Positions 35,629 through 46,524 are shown, counted from the stretch's first letter. The stretch is 64,000 bases of DNA from Cytobacillus kochii (GCF_020171845.1 NZ_JAIVAM010000009.1:62001-126000); one strand, 5' to 3'. Notes: generated from the sequence alone by a model not told the origin. Program-made: numbers and translations.

Positions 35629-36779
35629 TGAATCATTTATTCCCCACATATGCTCGCTGGGAAGTAGAACCAGCAGAGGCAAAAGGCACAAAACTAATAG
35701 ATAAAAACGGGAAAGAATATTTAGATTTCACATCCGGAATTGGTGTCACTAACTTAGGTCATCGCCCCGAATCAGTCCAAGCAGCGATCACAAAGCAATT
35801 AAATAAGTTTTGGCATGTATCCAATCTATTTACACAAGAACAACAAGCATTGGCAGCAGAAAAGTTAGCTCATGCATCTGGTTTAGCTTATACATTCTTT
35901 GCAAATAGCGGAGCAGAGGCAAATGAAGGGGCAATTAAATTAGCCAAAAAAGCTACAGGTAAAGACAAAATCCTTACATTTAACAAATCTTTTCACGGTA
36001 GAACAATTGCTACGATGGGGGCAACAGGTCAGGATAAAGTAAAACAAGGGTTTGGGAGTATGCTGCCAACATTTTCGTATGCTACTTTTAATGATATCGA
36101 GTCGGTGAAATCATTAATAGATCATGAAACAGCAGCCGTGATGGTGGAAGTGGTTCAAGGTGAGGGTGGTATTCACCTTGCGGATTCGGCCTTTTTAGAA
36201 GAATTGCAACAATTATGTCAAGAATACCAAGCATTGCTCATTATTGATGAAATTCAAACAGGCATTGGTAGAACAGGTAAACCATTTGCCTTTCAACATT
36301 ATGACCTACAACCAGACATTATTACTTGTGCAAAAGGGCTTGGAAGTGGGCTACCAATCGGTGCTATCATAGGCAAAGAAAATCTAAAGGAATACTTTGG
36401 TCCAGGTAGTCATGGTTCCACATTTGGAGGAAATCCATTAAGTATTGCTTCAGCGATCGCTACAATGGAGATAGTCTTCAATGAGGATTTTTTATCAGAA
36501 GTGAATGAAAAGGCAGAATATTTACTTGAACAGTTGAAGGAATCACTATACAATATAGAAGAGGTAACCGCTATTCGTTCATTAGGATTAATGATTGGTA
36601 TAGAGATGAATACAAATACGGCATCTTTAATGCAATTCTTAAGAAATGATGGCTTGCTTGCTTTATCGGCGGGTGAGAATGTCTTGAGATTATTACCACC
36701 GTTAACAGCAACAGTAGAAGAGATAAATCAAGCAGTAGCTATACTGAAAAAGAATATAGTTCCAGTTCAGACAGCCTGA
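35628..36779 (+). CDS. argD: Acetylornithine aminotransferase ArgD
   Basis: PLP enzyme converting N-acetylglutamate semialdehyde to N-acetylornithine. About 383 residues from ATG 35628; an upstream in-frame start inside argB is rejected because AGAGGTGG sits just before 35628. It shows NSGAEANEGAIKLA, FHGRTIATMGATG, the Asp in IIDEIQTGIGRTG and the PLP lysine in CAKGLGSGLPIGA. Next gene carA is 81 bp downstream. Confidence 0.96.
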   Translation: MNHLFPTYARWEVEPAEAKGTKLIDKNGKEYLDFTSGIGVTNLGHRPESVQAAITKQLNKFWHVSNLFTQEQQALAAEKLAHASGLAYTFFANSGAEANEGAIKLAKKATGKDKILTFNKSFHGRTIATMGATGQDKVKQGFGSMLPTFSYATFNDIESVKSLIDHETAAVMVEVVQGEGGIHLADSAFLEELQQLCQEYQALLIIDEIQTGIGRTGKPFAFQHYDLQPDIITCAKGLGSGLPIGAIIGKENLKEYFGPGSHGSTFGGNPLSIASAIATMEIVFNEDFLSEVNEKAEYLLEQLKESLYNIEEVTAIRSLGLMIGIEMNTNTASLMQFLRNDGLLALSAGENVLRLLPPLTATVEEINQAVAILKKNIVPVQTA

Positions 36780-36788
36780 AATATGGCT

Positions 36789-36810
36789 GCATTTTTAAAA
36801 CTAAAAATGC
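36789..36810 (+). other. Hairpin between argD and carA
   Basis: Stem GCATTTTT / AAAAATGC with a 6-nt loop and no T-run, in the only sizeable gap of the operon. It may mark an mRNA processing or partial termination point, allowing argCJBD and carAB-argF to differ in level (inference). Confidence 0.4.
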
Positions 36811-36860
36811 ATAAAAATTAATTTTATTTAATGAATATACAAGTTCACGAGGTGTTAAAG

Positions 36861-37940
36861 ATGGAAGGGTATTTACATTTAAAAAGCGGTCATTGTTATA
36901 AAGGGGAATGGCTAAATATGCCACCACAAAATGAGGTTGCAGGAGAAATTGTTTTCTTTACAGGAATGACAGGTTATCAAGAAGTGCTAACAGATCCATC
37001 CTACAAAGATCAGATGATCGTTTTCACTTATCCTTTAATTGGGAATTACGGTGTGAATGAATCAGACTTTGAGAGTAAAAAGCCACATGTAGCTGGCGTG
37101 ATTGTTTATGAGGGGACAAATGAACCTTCTCATTATCAATCTGCCTATACACTGAAGGAGTATTTGCGTAAATGGAATATTCCTGTGCTAGGGCATATGG
37201 ATACAAGGTCAATTGTGAAAAAAATTCGGGCAGTTGGTTCCATGCCAGCAACTATGTCCGCTCATTCTGTAAAAGATACAACATGGAGTAAACAAGAGGA
37301 TCATAAGGTTGAAATGGTTTCTAATCCTCAGATGCACACATATGGTGAAGGTGATAAGCATATTGTTCTTTATGATTTCGGCTATAAGAAATCAATACTT
37401 AATAGCTTATTACAGCAAAATTGTAAAGTGACTACTGTGCCATTTTCTACAACATTCAATGAAGTTGCTAAGTTAAATCCTGATGGTATCCTTCTGTCCA
37501 ATGGTCCTGGAGATCCGAAAACGCTTCAACACGTCTTACCCGAACTTAAAAAAGTAATTACCAGCTACCCTACTTTAGGGATTTGTTTAGGACATCAGTT
37601 GGCAGCACTTGCACTTGGGGGTAACACAACAAAGTTATCTTTTGGACACAGAGGGGCGAATCACCCTATTAGTGATTTAAAAACAGGACGTGTCATGATG
37701 TCTTCGCAAAACCATAGCTATGTTGTTGATACAGTAAGTTTAGAAACAACTGGATTTAAAACAAGGTTCATTAATTTGCATGATCAATCTGTTGAGGGTC
37801 TCACTCATGAAATTTATCCGATTGAGACGGTACAATTTCACCCTGAAGCTAACCCTGGACCAACCGATACGCATTATTTATTTTTAGAATTTATTCAAAC
37901 GATTGAAGAGAAGAAAGGGAGCGTTATCGCATATGCCTAA
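36861..37940 (+). CDS. carA: Carbamoyl phosphate synthase small chain, arginine-specific, CarA
   Basis: Glutaminase subunit of carbamoyl phosphate synthase. About 359 residues from ATG 36861, which follows CACGAGGTG; an ATG ten codons earlier lacks a ribosome site. N-terminal FTGMTGYQEVLTDPSY and class I amidotransferase motifs LSNGPGDP, the nucleophile in GICLGHQLAALA and the catalytic His/Glu in VQFHPEANPGP are present. The stop overlaps the carB start by 8 bases. Placement between argD and argF marks it as the arginine-pathway copy rather than the pyrimidine one. Confidence 0.95.
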   Translation: MEGYLHLKSGHCYKGEWLNMPPQNEVAGEIVFFTGMTGYQEVLTDPSYKDQMIVFTYPLIGNYGVNESDFESKKPHVAGVIVYEGTNEPSHYQSAYTLKEYLRKWNIPVLGHMDTRSIVKKIRAVGSMPATMSAHSVKDTTWSKQEDHKVEMVSNPQMHTYGEGDKHIVLYDFGYKKSILNSLLQQNCKVTTVPFSTTFNEVAKLNPDGILLSNGPGDPKTLQHVLPELKKVITSYPTLGICLGHQLAALALGGNTTKLSFGHRGANHPISDLKTGRVMMSSQNHSYVVDTVSLETTGFKTRFINLHDQSVEGLTHEIYPIETVQFHPEANPGPTDTHYLFLEFIQTIEEKKGSVIAYA

Positions 37941-40900
37941 AGACAACAGTATCCAATCAATCCTGGTCATCGGATCGGGACCAATCGTGATTGGGCAAGC
38001 AGCAGAATTTGACTACGCAGGCACGCAAGCATGCGCGGCGCTTAAAGAAGAAGGCTACAAGGTGATATTAGTAAATAATAACCCTGCAACAATTATGTCA
38101 GATCACGCATTTGCAGATAAGATTTACTTTGAACCATTAACAGTAAATAGTATTGAAAAAATCATTCAAAAAGAAAAACCAGATGGCTTATTAGGAACTT
38201 TAGGAGGTCAAACAGGTCTAAATTTAACCTTTCAACTAAGTGAAGCAGGCGTATTAGATAAATATGAGGTGAAACTATTAGGTAGTAGTATCGAAGCAAT
38301 AAAAAAAGGTGAAGATCGGGAAGCATTTCGCCAATTAATGAATGACTTAAATGAACCAGTTCCAGAGAGTGAAATCGTTCATCATGTGGAAGAAGCGGTT
38401 GCGTTTGCTGAAAAGATTGGTTTCCCTATCATTATCCGACCTGCTTATACCCTTGGCGGAACAGGGGGCGGTATTGCAACAGATATGAATGAATTAAAGC
38501 ATTTCGTTAAGAGCGGCCTAAAAGAAAGTACGATTACGCAAGTACTTGTAGAAAGAAGTATTGCTGGGTTTAAAGAAGTAGAATATGAAGTGATGCGCGA
38601 CAGCAACAATACTTGTATCACCATTTGTAATATGGAAAACATTGATCCAGTAGGTGTACATACAGGAGATAGTATTGTTGTTGCCCCGAGTCAGACATTA
38701 AGCGATGTAGAGTACCAAATGCTTCGTAGTGCTTCTGTCAAAATTATTTCTGAGTTAGGCATCATTGGTGGATGCAATATTCAATTTGCTCTAGACCCAG
38801 AAAGTAAAAATTACTACCTGATTGAGGTGAATCCTCGAGTTAGCCGATCTTCTGCTCTTGCTTCTAAAGCAACTGGATATCCGATTGCACGAATGGCAGC
38901 AAAGTTGGCTGTAGGCTATCATCTTTCTGAAATTATTAACCCAGTAACTGGTGATACTTTTGCTAGTTTTGAACCGGCACTAGACTATTGCATTGTCAAA
39001 TTTCCAAAATGGGCGTTTGATAAGTTCTCTGATGCTGATCGCAAATTAGGCACGCAGATGAAAGCAACAGGAGAAGTAATGGGGATTGATAGAAACTTGG
39101 AGAGAGCGTTGATCAAAGCGGTTCATTCCCTTGAAGGAAAAGGACTTGATCTTCACTATCCTCGGATTAAAAAAGATACAAAAGAGACGTTACTGAAGGA
39201 GCTAGCAGGCCAAACAGATGAAAGATTCTTTATTATATTAGAGTTAATAAGACGTGGGGTAAGCGCTGAAGAGATAAAAAACATCACTAAAATTGATTAT
39301 TTTTATCTGTCAGCTTTCCAACGTTTAATCTCATTAGAAAAAGAGATTGCACAAGCTTCACTCGAAAATATTGAGCCAGAAATGATGCAACTGATCAAAG
39401 AAAAGGGCTTTGGTGATGCCTACCTTGCTTCAGTGTGGCAAGTCGATGAAAAAGCTGTTCGTCATAAAAGAAAAGAAATGGGGATAATCCCATCTTATAA
39501 AATGGTTGATACATGTGCTGCCGAATTCGCTGCGTCTTCCAATTATTTTTACTCTAGCTATTTTGGAGAAAATGAACAAATACCAAGCGATAAAAGAAAA
39601 GTTTTAATCATTGGTAGTGGTCCGATACGAATTGGCCAGGGAATTGAATTTGATTATTGTTCTGTACAAAGTGTCTTTGCTTTAAAAGATGAAGGTATTG
39701 AAACGATTATGATTAATAATAATCCAGAAACAGTCAGTACGGATTTTACGACAGCAGATCGTCTTTATTTTGAACCATTAATCATTGAAGACGTGATGAA
39801 TGTAATTGAAGCGGAACAAGTGAATGAAGTCATTGTTCAAGTAGGTGGACAAACAGCGCTTAACTTAGCTAATCAGCTAGAGGATTACGGGGTAAAATTA
39901 CTCGGTACTGATTCGAAAACCATTGATACCCTTGAAGATAGAGAATTATTTTATCAATTATTAGATGAACTTGAAATCCCTCATATTCAAGGGTACGTTG
40001 CAGAAAATGAAGTTGAACTCGAACAATATGTAAACCAAATCGGCTATCCTGTATTGATTAGACCATCTTATGTTATCGGTGGGATGGGAATGGAAACCAT
40101 TTATAATGATGAAGCGTTTCAAGTTTATAAAAAGAAGGATATTCCATTCCCTGTACTTGTGGATCAATTCTTACAGGCGAAAGAGGCGGAGCTTGACTTA
40201 GCCGCAGACGGAGAGCATGTTCTCATCCCGGCAGTTATGGAGCATATTGAAAGGACCGGGGTTCATTCTGGTGATAGTATGTCAGTCTTACCGCCACAAA
40301 GCTTATCAAAAGAAGTACAAAATCTTATGATTAAGTATGGACAATTGATGGTTAAAAAGCTTGGATATAAAGGTTTAATGAACATCCAATATATTATTGA
40401 TGATAACAAAGTTTACTTACTTGAAGTAAACCCGAGGGCAAGTCGAACGGTGCCAATTGTAAGTAAAGTGAGTGCTATTCCATTGGTTCAAGAGGCAACG
40501 AAAGTATTATTAGGAAAGCAATTTTTCGAAAAAGACCAACTTCCAGAAGATACGAAGCAAACATTTGTTACTGTCAAATATCCGGTTTTCTCTAACTATG
40601 CACTAAAAGGTCTTGATGCTAAAGTAGGACCAGAAATGAAGTCAACTGGTGAAGGAATTGCGTTAGCAGCGACTTTACCACAAGCTTTAAAGAAAGTGTT
40701 TCAATTACATGGAGATAAGGAACGGTCCGTTTTGTATAGTGGCGAATTAACAGATGGCATCAGGACATTGGCAAAAGAGTCAAAAACCAAATTGCTAGAT
40801 GCTCAAGGGGCCGAATTAGATGAAACAACTGTTGCACTTTACAATCCTTTCACTGGTGAAGAAAATCAACGTATGCGGGAATGGGCGGTTAAAAATCGAC

Positions 40901-41025
40901 TACACACTTTTAGTGAATTAGAGTCACTTGAAGCCTATTTACTTGCTTTAACAGAAAAGGATTGGCAAGCAGTAGCAATTGAGGATTGGCAAAACGACAA
41001 TGTAAAGGAAGTGACGATATCATGA
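37933..41025 (+). CDS. carB: Carbamoyl phosphate synthase large chain, arginine-specific, CarB
   Basis: About 1,030 residues with the two ATP-grasp halves of the synthetase: [18 protein letters not shown] starts the first and [17 protein letters not shown] (about residue 555) starts the second. [29 protein letters not shown] and [15 protein letters not shown] follow in their places. The C-terminal MGS-like allosteric domain looks short (usual CarB is about 1,070), as in arginine-type Bacillus enzymes. ATG 37933 lies inside the end of carA; the stop overlaps argF in ATGA. Confidence 0.96.
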   Translation: MPKDNSIQSILVIGSGPIVIGQAAEFDYAGTQACAALKEEGYKVILVNNNPATIMSDHAFADKIYFEPLTVNSIEKIIQKEKPDGLLGTLGGQTGLNLTFQLSEAGVLDKYEVKLLGSSIEAIKKGEDREAFRQLMNDLNEPVPESEIVHHVEEAVAFAEKIGFPIIIRPAYTLGGTGGGIATDMNELKHFVKSGLKESTITQVLVERSIAGFKEVEYEVMRDSNNTCITICNMENIDPVGVHTGDSIVVAPSQTLSDVEYQMLRSASVKIISELGIIGGCNIQFALDPESKNYYLIEVNPRVSRSSALASKATGYPIARMAAKLAVGYHLSEIINPVTGDTFASFEPALDYCIVKFPKWAFDKFSDADRKLGTQMKATGEVMGIDRNLERALIKAVHSLEGKGLDLHYPRIKKDTKETLLKELAGQTDERFFIILELIRRGVSAEEIKNITKIDYFYLSAFQRLISLEKEIAQASLENIEPEMMQLIKEKGFGDAYLASVWQVDEKAVRHKRKEMGIIPSYKMVDTCAAEFAASSNYFYSSYFGENEQIPSDKRKVLIIGSGPIRIGQGIEFDYCSVQSVFALKDEGIETIMINNNPETVSTDFTTADRLYFEPLIIEDVMNVIEAEQVNEVIVQVGGQTALNLANQLEDYGVKLLGTDSKTIDTLEDRELFYQLLDELEIPHIQGYVAENEVELEQYVNQIGYPVLIRPSYVIGGMGMETIYNDEAFQVYKKKDIPFPVLVDQFLQAKEAELDLAADGEHVLIPAVMEHIERTGVHSGDSMSVLPPQSLSKEVQNLMIKYGQLMVKKLGYKGLMNIQYIIDDNKVYLLEVNPRASRTVPIVSKVSAIPLVQEATKVLLGKQFFEKDQLPEDTKQTFVTVKYPVFSNYALKGLDAKVGPEMKSTGEGIALAATLPQALKKVFQLHGDKERSVLYSGELTDGIRTLAKESKTKLLDAQGAELDETTVALYNPFTGEENQRMREWAVKNRLHTFSELESLEAYLLALTEKDWQAVAIEDWQNDNVKEVTIS

Positions 41026-41975
41026 TTACAACATCGACTGTATGTGGTAAAAAGTTAGATATTAAAGGACAGGATATGCTAACATTAGCTGATTATTCTT
41101 CTGAAGAAATCAATGGACTTGTCGAAAAGGCATATTTAATGAAGCAAACGGATCATCAAGCCGAAGAGCCATTGAAGGGCAAAATATTGGGAATGATTTT
41201 CGAAAAGTCATCTACACGTACAAGGGTTTCCTTTGAAGCGGGTATGTTACAACTTGGCGGTCATGCCCTTTATTTAAATAGTAATGACATGCAAATCGGT
41301 AGAGGAGAAACGATTGCAGATACCGCAAAAGTATTATCTAATTATGTTGATGGCATTATGATTCGTACATTTTCTCATGATATTATAGAAGAACTTGCCA
41401 CACATGCTACTATTCCAGTAATTAATGGGTTAACGGACCTTTATCATCCTTGTCAAGCACTAGCAGACTTGTTAACGATTAAAGAAGTAAAAGGAAAATT
41501 AGCAGGTATTCGTTGTGTTTATGTTGGAGATGGCAATAATGTAGCTCACTCATTAATGATTGCGGCAGCAAAAGTTGGCATGCATATGACGATTGCATGT
41601 CCGAAAGGCTACGAACCAGATGAAAAAGTGGTCACTTTAGCACAAGGATTTGCTGAAGTGACGGGCAGTAAAATTGTCGTCGAAAACGACGTAAAAAAGG
41701 CGGTTGATGGCGCTGATGTCATCTATACGGACGTCTGGACGAGTATGGGTCAAGAAGAAGAAAATGAAATGCGTTTACAAGTCTTTCATGATTATCAAGT
41801 GAACGAGTCACTTGTAGCCTATGCAAAAGAAGATTATTTATTCCTTCACTGTTTGCCCGCACACCGTGGGGAAGAAGTCTCGGCGCCTGTTATTGACGGT
41901 GATCACTCCGCTGTTTTCCAACAAGCAGGCAACCGTCTTCACGCACAAAAAGCCTTATTAACTGAATTACTATAG
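41022..41975 (+). CDS. argF: Ornithine carbamoyltransferase ArgF
   Basis: Joins ornithine and carbamoyl phosphate to citrulline. About 317 residues with the carbamoyl-phosphate loop [21 protein letters not shown] and the ornithine-binding [13 protein letters not shown]. The ATG overlaps the carB stop (ATGA) and AAAGGAAGTG lies upstream, favouring 41022 over an earlier start inside carB. Last gene of the arginine operon; a strong terminator follows. argG and argH are not in the window. Confidence 0.96.
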   Translation: MITTSTVCGKKLDIKGQDMLTLADYSSEEINGLVEKAYLMKQTDHQAEEPLKGKILGMIFEKSSTRTRVSFEAGMLQLGGHALYLNSNDMQIGRGETIADTAKVLSNYVDGIMIRTFSHDIIEELATHATIPVINGLTDLYHPCQALADLLTIKEVKGKLAGIRCVYVGDGNNVAHSLMIAAAKVGMHMTIACPKGYEPDEKVVTLAQGFAEVTGSKIVVENDVKKAVDGADVIYTDVWTSMGQEEENEMRLQVFHDYQVNESLVAYAKEDYLFLHCLPAHRGEEVSAPVIDGDHSAVFQQAGNRLHAQKALLTELL

Positions 41976-41988
41976 TGTTGACAAGCTG

Positions 41989-42029
41989 AAGCACGAACTA
42001 TTCTGTTCCTAGAATGGTTCGTGCTTTTT
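41989..42029 (+). terminator. Terminator of the arginine operon
   Basis: Stem AAGCACGAAC / GTTCGTGCTT, extended inward by ATTCT/AGAAT, then T-run. Confidence 0.92.
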
Positions 42030-42033
42030 ATCA

Positions 42034-42235
42034 TTTGAGGGGGAATTTAGGAAGTTTGAGGGTGAGCAAAAAAGGGTTTGCTCGTACATTGAGAGGAAAA
42101 AACGCAGGGATAGCGAAGCAAAGTGAGTGAGCTCGTACATCAAGATGAAAATGCGTTGGAATAGCGTATCAAAAAGGATTTGTTCGTACCTCATGAGTGA
42201 AAAACGCAAAGATAGCTGCGGGGTAAGAGTAATTT
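42034..42235. repeat. Second 51-bp-period repeat, about 3.5 diverged units
   Basis: The element TCGTAC recurs at 42082, 42133 and 42184 (51-bp steps), each followed by a diverged GAAAAA-CGC-x-GATAGC block and an AAA/TTTG tail; a worn unit precedes the first. The plus strand gives 17-codon periodic SY(I/L)-x-x-K(R)-rich residues broken by a TGA; the minus strand gives YEQ/YEL-x-x-F repeats. It lies between the arg operon terminator and yjzC. The remaining 130 bp to yjzC show nothing else. Confidence 0.75.
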
Positions 42236-42373
42236 AAAAGTACACCCAACAATAAAAGCGCCAGAGACAGGCTTGCAATCTGATTTGAGGAAAACACAAT
42301 ACCTACAATTTCCTTTATGATTCCTCCTTCTCGCGGAAATAATAAAAGTGTAAGTTTGAAGGAGGTGCTCATT

Positions 42374-42553
42374 TTGGGACAAAATCGACAATTTAGAGCA
42401 GGGCAGAAAGCGCCAAATAATGGTAAATATATTGAGATTGGTGAAACTGGCAGTAATGTGAATAACCCACAAGTGGTAAGTCTTCGTGCGGGTGATCGAT
42501 TTCCTGAAAACTCAAACCATAATCGATTATGGACTTATCAAAGAAAACCATAA
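42374..42553 (+). CDS. yjzC: YjzC family small protein
   Basis: A 59-residue protein from a TTG start: GQNRQFRAGQKAPNNGKYIE, then IGETGSNV and RLWTYQRKP at the end, a close match to the YjzC family. The GAAGGAGGTG ribosome site 7-8 nt before the TTG rules out the upstream ATG of the longer ORF. In B. subtilis yjzC follows argF, as here. Function unknown. Confidence 0.9.
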   Translation: MGQNRQFRAGQKAPNNGKYIEIGETGSNVNNPQVVSLRAGDRFPENSNHNRLWTYQRKP

Positions 42554-42570
42554 TAAAGAACGAATCAGAT

Positions 42571-42597
42571 GCCATCCCAAAATGTGGATGGCTTTAC
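42571..42597 (+). terminator. Weak terminator-like hairpin after yjzC
   Basis: Stem GCCATCC / GGATGGC with an 8-nt loop followed only by TTTACAT. It abuts the -35 of clpB. Confidence 0.45.
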
Positions 42598-42622
42598 ATA
42601 TGGCAGGAAATAATTTTATAAT
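42593..42622 (+). promoter_or_regulatory. Sigma-A promoter of clpB
   Basis: TTTACA (42593-42598), 18 nt, TATAAT (42617-42622). Confidence 0.65.
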
Positions 42623-42630
42623 AAAACAAA

Positions 42631-42647
42631 GGTCAAAAAAGGTCAGG
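42631..42647 (+). promoter_or_regulatory. CtsR heptad-repeat operator of clpB
   Basis: GGTCAAA - AAA - GGTCAGG matches the CtsR direct repeat RGTCAAA-NAN-RGTCAAA except for the last two bases of the second heptad. It lies just downstream of the -10, at the expected start of transcription, so CtsR would repress clpB until heat or protein stress. Confidence 0.75.
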
Positions 42648-42661
42648 AGTGTGACGTACGA

Positions 42662-45256
42662 TTGGATATTAATCAAATGACAAACTCTTTGCAAGAAGGT
42701 TTAATGACTGCCAAAAGGATGGCGACAGATAAAGGTCACCAAGAGGTGGATACGGTGCACCTTTTCCTTTCCTTCTTGCAGGAGGATCATCTATTTACAA
42801 ATATTTTAAGACGAAGTGATTTTACAATTGAAAATGTGAAACAATCATTGCAACATTTATTAGAAAGAAAACCCAGGGTTAGTGGAAGTGGTGCGGATTT
42901 AAATTCTTTTTATCTTACTAATGATTTAAGAAAAACCTTGTCAAAAGCAGAAGAATTAAAATTGCAATGGCAGGACAATTATATATCCATTGAACATGTT
43001 TTATGGGCAGTGATTGTGGCAAAGACGAATGTTACAGACCTCTTTTTAATGAAAAAGAAGGATATCCAACAAGCAATTGAAGAAATCAGGGGGAATCAAA
43101 AGGTGACATCACAAAACCCAGAAGGTACTTATGAAGTACTTCATAAATATGGTAGAGATTTAGTGGAAGAAGTGAAAACAGGGAAATTAGATCCTGTCAT
43201 TGGCAGAGATCAAGAAATCCGTAATGTAATTCGCATACTTTCAAGGAAAACGAAAAATAATCCTGTCCTCATCGGTGAGCCAGGTGTTGGTAAAACAGCA
43301 ATTGTTGAGGGATTAGCACAGAGAATTGTTAGAAAAGATGTACCAGAGGGACTGAAAGATAAGACGATTTTCTCATTAGATATGAGTGCGTTAATTGCTG
43401 GTGCTAAATTTAGAGGTGAATTTGAGGAACGCTTAAAAGCAGTGTTAGCAGAGATTAAAAAGAGTGATGGTCGTATTCTTCTGTTTATAGATGAGATACA
43501 TACAATCGTTGGAGCTGGTAAAACAGAAGGTGCGATGGACGCTGGTAATATGTTGAAGCCGATGCTTGCCCGAGGTGAGCTACATTGTATTGGCGCAACA
43601 ACATTGGATGAACATAGAAAGTATATTGAAAAAGATCCGGCATTAGAGAGAAGGTTTCAACAAGTATTAGTAAAAGAACCCGATGTAGAAGACTCTATCT
43701 CTATTTTAAGAGGTTTAAAAGAGCGATTCGAAATTCATCATGGGGTCAATATTCATGACAGGGCTATTGTTGCAGCAGCTACTTTATCTGATCGTTATAT
43801 TACAGATCGTTTTTTACCAGATAAAGCGATTGATTTAATTGATGAGGCATGTGCAATGATCCGGACAGAGATTGACTCTATGCCTACGGAGCTGGATGAA
43901 GTAACAAGAAAGGTAATGCTGCTTGAAATTGAAGAGGCCGCTCTGCTAAAAGAGTCTGATGAAATCAGTCAAGGGAGGTTAGAGAAACTAAGAGAAGAAC
44001 TTACTAACTTTAAGGAACAAGCGAAAGAAATGAGAGCGAAATGGTTAACAGAAAAGGCTGCGATACAATCGATACAATCAAAACGAGAGCAGTTAGAAAT
44101 TTTGAAAAGAGAGTTAGAGGAAGCTGAGAATAAGTATGACCTTAATAAGGCAGCAGAGTTAAGACATGGGAAAATCCCTGCATGTGAAAAGGAGTTACAA
44201 CAATCAGAAGAAGAGGCGAATAATAAAGAAAATGATAACCGTTTATTACGTGAAGAGGTCACTGAAGAAGAAATTTCTGATATTGTATCGAGATGGACTG
44301 GTATACCTGTCTCTAGATTAGTTGAAAGTGAACGGGAGAAGTTATTGCGATTAGAGTCGATTCTACAAAAAAGAGTCATCGGTCAAAATGAAGCCATCAC
44401 ACTTGTCTCCGACGCAGTTTTAAGAGCAAGAGCAGGCATAAAAGACCCGAAACGGCCGATTGGTTCTTTTATTTTCTTAGGTCCTACAGGGGTTGGAAAA
44501 ACAGAGTTGGCAAAGGCGTTAGCGGAATCTTTATTTGATAGTGAGGAACATATCATTAGAATTGATATGTCGGAGTATATGGAAAAACATGCGGTATCAA
44601 GACTAGTTGGTGCACCACCAGGTTATGTTGGGTATGAAGAAGGCGGACAATTAACAGAAGCGGTTCGTAGGAATCCGTATGCAGTCATATTACTAGACGA
44701 AATAGAGAAAGCACATCCTGAAGTGTTCAATATTCTTTTACAAATGTTGGATGATGGAAGGGTTACTGATTCTCAAGGTCGAACAGTTGATTTTAAAAAT
44801 ACCGTTATCATAATGACATCAAATATAGGGTCTCATATTTTGCTTGAACGCGATGAAGCGAAAGAGAAGGGTAATATAATAGAAGAAACTCGGAATAAAG
44901 TATTAGAAATGTTACGTTCGCATTTCCGGCCAGAGTTTTTAAATAGAGTAGATGAGGTTATTTTATTTCATCCTTTAGGTAAAGAAGAGATGAAAGGAAT
45001 TGTTGAAAAACTAATCCATGAACTACAACAAAGGTTAATTCATCAACAAATTATCTTAACAATAGATGATAAGGCAAAGGCTTTTATTGCCGAAACGGCT
45101 TTTGACCCCATATACGGTGCAAGACCATTGAAGCGTTACATGCAAAGAGAAATTGAAACAGCATTAGCAAAAGAAATGATCGCGGGAAATATCCAAGCGA
45201 AATCACATGTAGCTATCTCTAGTGACAGTACAAAACTTATCATAAAACAATCATGA
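42662..45256 (+). CDS. clpB: ATP-dependent disaggregase ClpB
   Basis: Hexameric AAA+ chaperone that rescues aggregated proteins with DnaK. It has 864 residues: Clp N-domain (1-145), first ATPase with GEPGVGKT (about 205) and LFIDEIHT, a long M-domain coiled coil (about 405-520) that contains [12 protein letters not shown], and a second ATPase with GPTGVGKT (about 606). The long M-domain and lack of an IGF/VGF-type ClpP loop separate it from ClpC and ClpE. The start is a TTG with a distant GGAG; an ATG five codons on is possible. B. subtilis lacks clpB, so this is an insertion relative to it. Confidence 0.93.
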   Translation: MDINQMTNSLQEGLMTAKRMATDKGHQEVDTVHLFLSFLQEDHLFTNILRRSDFTIENVKQSLQHLLERKPRVSGSGADLNSFYLTNDLRKTLSKAEELKLQWQDNYISIEHVLWAVIVAKTNVTDLFLMKKKDIQQAIEEIRGNQKVTSQNPEGTYEVLHKYGRDLVEEVKTGKLDPVIGRDQEIRNVIRILSRKTKNNPVLIGEPGVGKTAIVEGLAQRIVRKDVPEGLKDKTIFSLDMSALIAGAKFRGEFEERLKAVLAEIKKSDGRILLFIDEIHTIVGAGKTEGAMDAGNMLKPMLARGELHCIGATTLDEHRKYIEKDPALERRFQQVLVKEPDVEDSISILRGLKERFEIHHGVNIHDRAIVAAATLSDRYITDRFLPDKAIDLIDEACAMIRTEIDSMPTELDEVTRKVMLLEIEEAALLKESDEISQGRLEKLREELTNFKEQAKEMRAKWLTEKAAIQSIQSKREQLEILKRELEEAENKYDLNKAAELRHGKIPACEKELQQSEEEANNKENDNRLLREEVTEEEISDIVSRWTGIPVSRLVESEREKLLRLESILQKRVIGQNEAITLVSDAVLRARAGIKDPKRPIGSFIFLGPTGVGKTELAKALAESLFDSEEHIIRIDMSEYMEKHAVSRLVGAPPGYVGYEEGGQLTEAVRRNPYAVILLDEIEKAHPEVFNILLQMLDDGRVTDSQGRTVDFKNTVIIMTSNIGSHILLERDEAKEKGNIIEETRNKVLEMLRSHFRPEFLNRVDEVILFHPLGKEEMKGIVEKLIHELQQRLIHQQIILTIDDKAKAFIAETAFDPIYGARPLKRYMQREIETALAKEMIAGNIQAKSHVAISSDSTKLIIKQS

Positions 45257-45304
45257 ACCAGTGGAAAATAGCATAAACTGGATATATTAACGAAAGTAAA
45301 AAAA

Positions 45305-45333
45305 CAAAAGTCATCCATATTGGATGACTTTTG
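45305..45333. terminator. Bidirectional terminator between clpB and yjzD
   Basis: 13-bp stem CAAAAGTCATCCA / TGGATGACTTTTG with a 3-nt loop. The A-run to the left serves yjzD on the minus strand; the plus-strand tail is TTTTGTTG. Confidence 0.85.
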
Positions 45334-45342
45334 TTGCCATTC

Positions 45343-45534
45343 TTAATGTAGTCCTTCCTTCTCTTCTGGTGCTGCAGGAATGACAGCAGCGAGAATGTAA
45401 AGGAGAATACTTACTGCAACCGAAAGGACAGTTGCCGTTTGTAAATCATAACTTACACCATTCATGTTGCTTACTACATAAGTAACCATATTCATAAGTA
45501 AGAATGTCCAAATGAACGTCCAAATGTATTGCAT
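45343..45534 (-). CDS. yjzD: DUF2929 membrane protein YjzD
   Basis: A 63-residue protein with two membrane segments, opening MQYIWTFIWTFLLMNMVTYV and with a second hydrophobic stretch VLSVAVSILLYILAAVIP. This is the YjzD/DUF2929 pattern, and the place near yjzC is conserved. GAGGTGAG precedes the ATG. B. subtilis YjzD has been linked to secretion only loosely; function unknown. Confidence 0.87.
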   Translation of the reverse strand: MQYIWTFIWTFLLMNMVTYVVSNMNGVSYDLQTATVLSVAVSILLYILAAVIPAAPEEKEGLH

Positions 45535-45756
45535 TTTTACTCACCTCATACGTATGTCAGTCTATTTAATAGTATCATACAATGGTTGGATTATAAACGT
45601 GATTCACTGATTTTTTTTCATAGGATTATGTCTAAAATGTGAATAACAGTTGGAATCAAGCGTTTGAACTAATTCATTAAAAGCTAGGCAAATATCCTAT
45701 TCAAATTACCTGTACAATCATACATTAGTATGAACAACAGTAAAGGGGTTAATAAA

Positions 45757-46491
45757 ATGGATAGCCGAAACTTTCAACTGCATACAGAATGGAATATGAT
45801 TCATTACCCAGAAAAGCCAAGTGGTTTCGGTGTTCTTATCATTGGGGATGAACGCCATTTTGTTGATGAGAAACAAAGCTTCTGGACACAAAATGAAGGG
45901 AAATCATCTCTCATTTCATCATTAAGAAGAGATGGTTATACTATCTTTTATTCGAATCTATATGGGCGAAATTGGGGAAGTCGTAAAGCCATTGAGATGG
46001 CAAAAAGATTGTATGCCCATACGATTAGACATGAAATTATTAATGAAAGAATCCATATAATTGCTGAAGGTATGGGCGCACTTGTCGCTGGAGCATTAAT
46101 GAATGAAATGAATGAGAATATACGGTCGATTACGTTTATCAATCCCATCTTTTCATTAAAAACACATTTGGAACAAGAAAAAGAACATAAATTTTTCTAT
46201 AAAAAATTAAAGAAAGAAGTTGAAGCTGCACTTGTGAGTAATATTAAAGAGATAGATGAATCCATCGTAATAAATGAAGAACAATTCCTTCAAGTAGACC
46301 TCCCAGTAAAAATCATTCATATCCTCTCAAGTAGCCGTGCATATAAACAATCTCATCATTTAAAAGACTTATCAGTGAAATGGTCAGAAAACAATCAACG
46401 AGTCTCAATCAATTATTTATTACCAGAAAAAAGGCATAGTTTAAGCTACCATATTATTCGATTTCTCAACGAAAATGAGTCGATATTATAA
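45757..46491 (+). CDS. yjaU: Alpha/beta-hydrolase-like protein YjaU
   Basis: About 244 residues. The fold features are weak but readable: GFGVLIIGDERHF (first strand), the turn IIAEGMGALVAG where a serine nucleophile would sit (here Gly-Met-Gly, no Ser), and a late His in KRHSLSYH. The missing nucleophile suggests it may not be a hydrolase. The start at 45757 follows AAAGGGG. yjaU precedes yjaV and med in B. subtilis as here. Confidence 0.68.
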   Translation: MDSRNFQLHTEWNMIHYPEKPSGFGVLIIGDERHFVDEKQSFWTQNEGKSSLISSLRRDGYTIFYSNLYGRNWGSRKAIEMAKRLYAHTIRHEIINERIHIIAEGMGALVAGALMNEMNENIRSITFINPIFSLKTHLEQEKEHKFFYKKLKKEVEAALVSNIKEIDESIVINEEQFLQVDLPVKIIHILSSSRAYKQSHHLKDLSVKWSENNQRVSINYLLPEKRHSLSYHIIRFLNENESIL

Positions 46492-46524
46492 GTCTGAGGA
46501 AAAAATCCCTCAGACAATTTTTTT
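46492..46524 (+). terminator. Terminator after yjaU
   Basis: Stem GTCTGAGG / CCTCAGAC, then AA and eight T. Confidence 0.88.

Noticed and set aside
36832..36849. ARG box before carA (AATGAATATACAAGTTCA)
   Set aside because: The left half fits but the right half is shifted by two bases; kept only as a passing half-site.
42009..42575. Several minus-strand ORFs over the second repeat and yjzC
   Set aside because: They have no ribosome sites and partly lie opposite yjzC; their YEQ-type repeats come from the 51-bp units.
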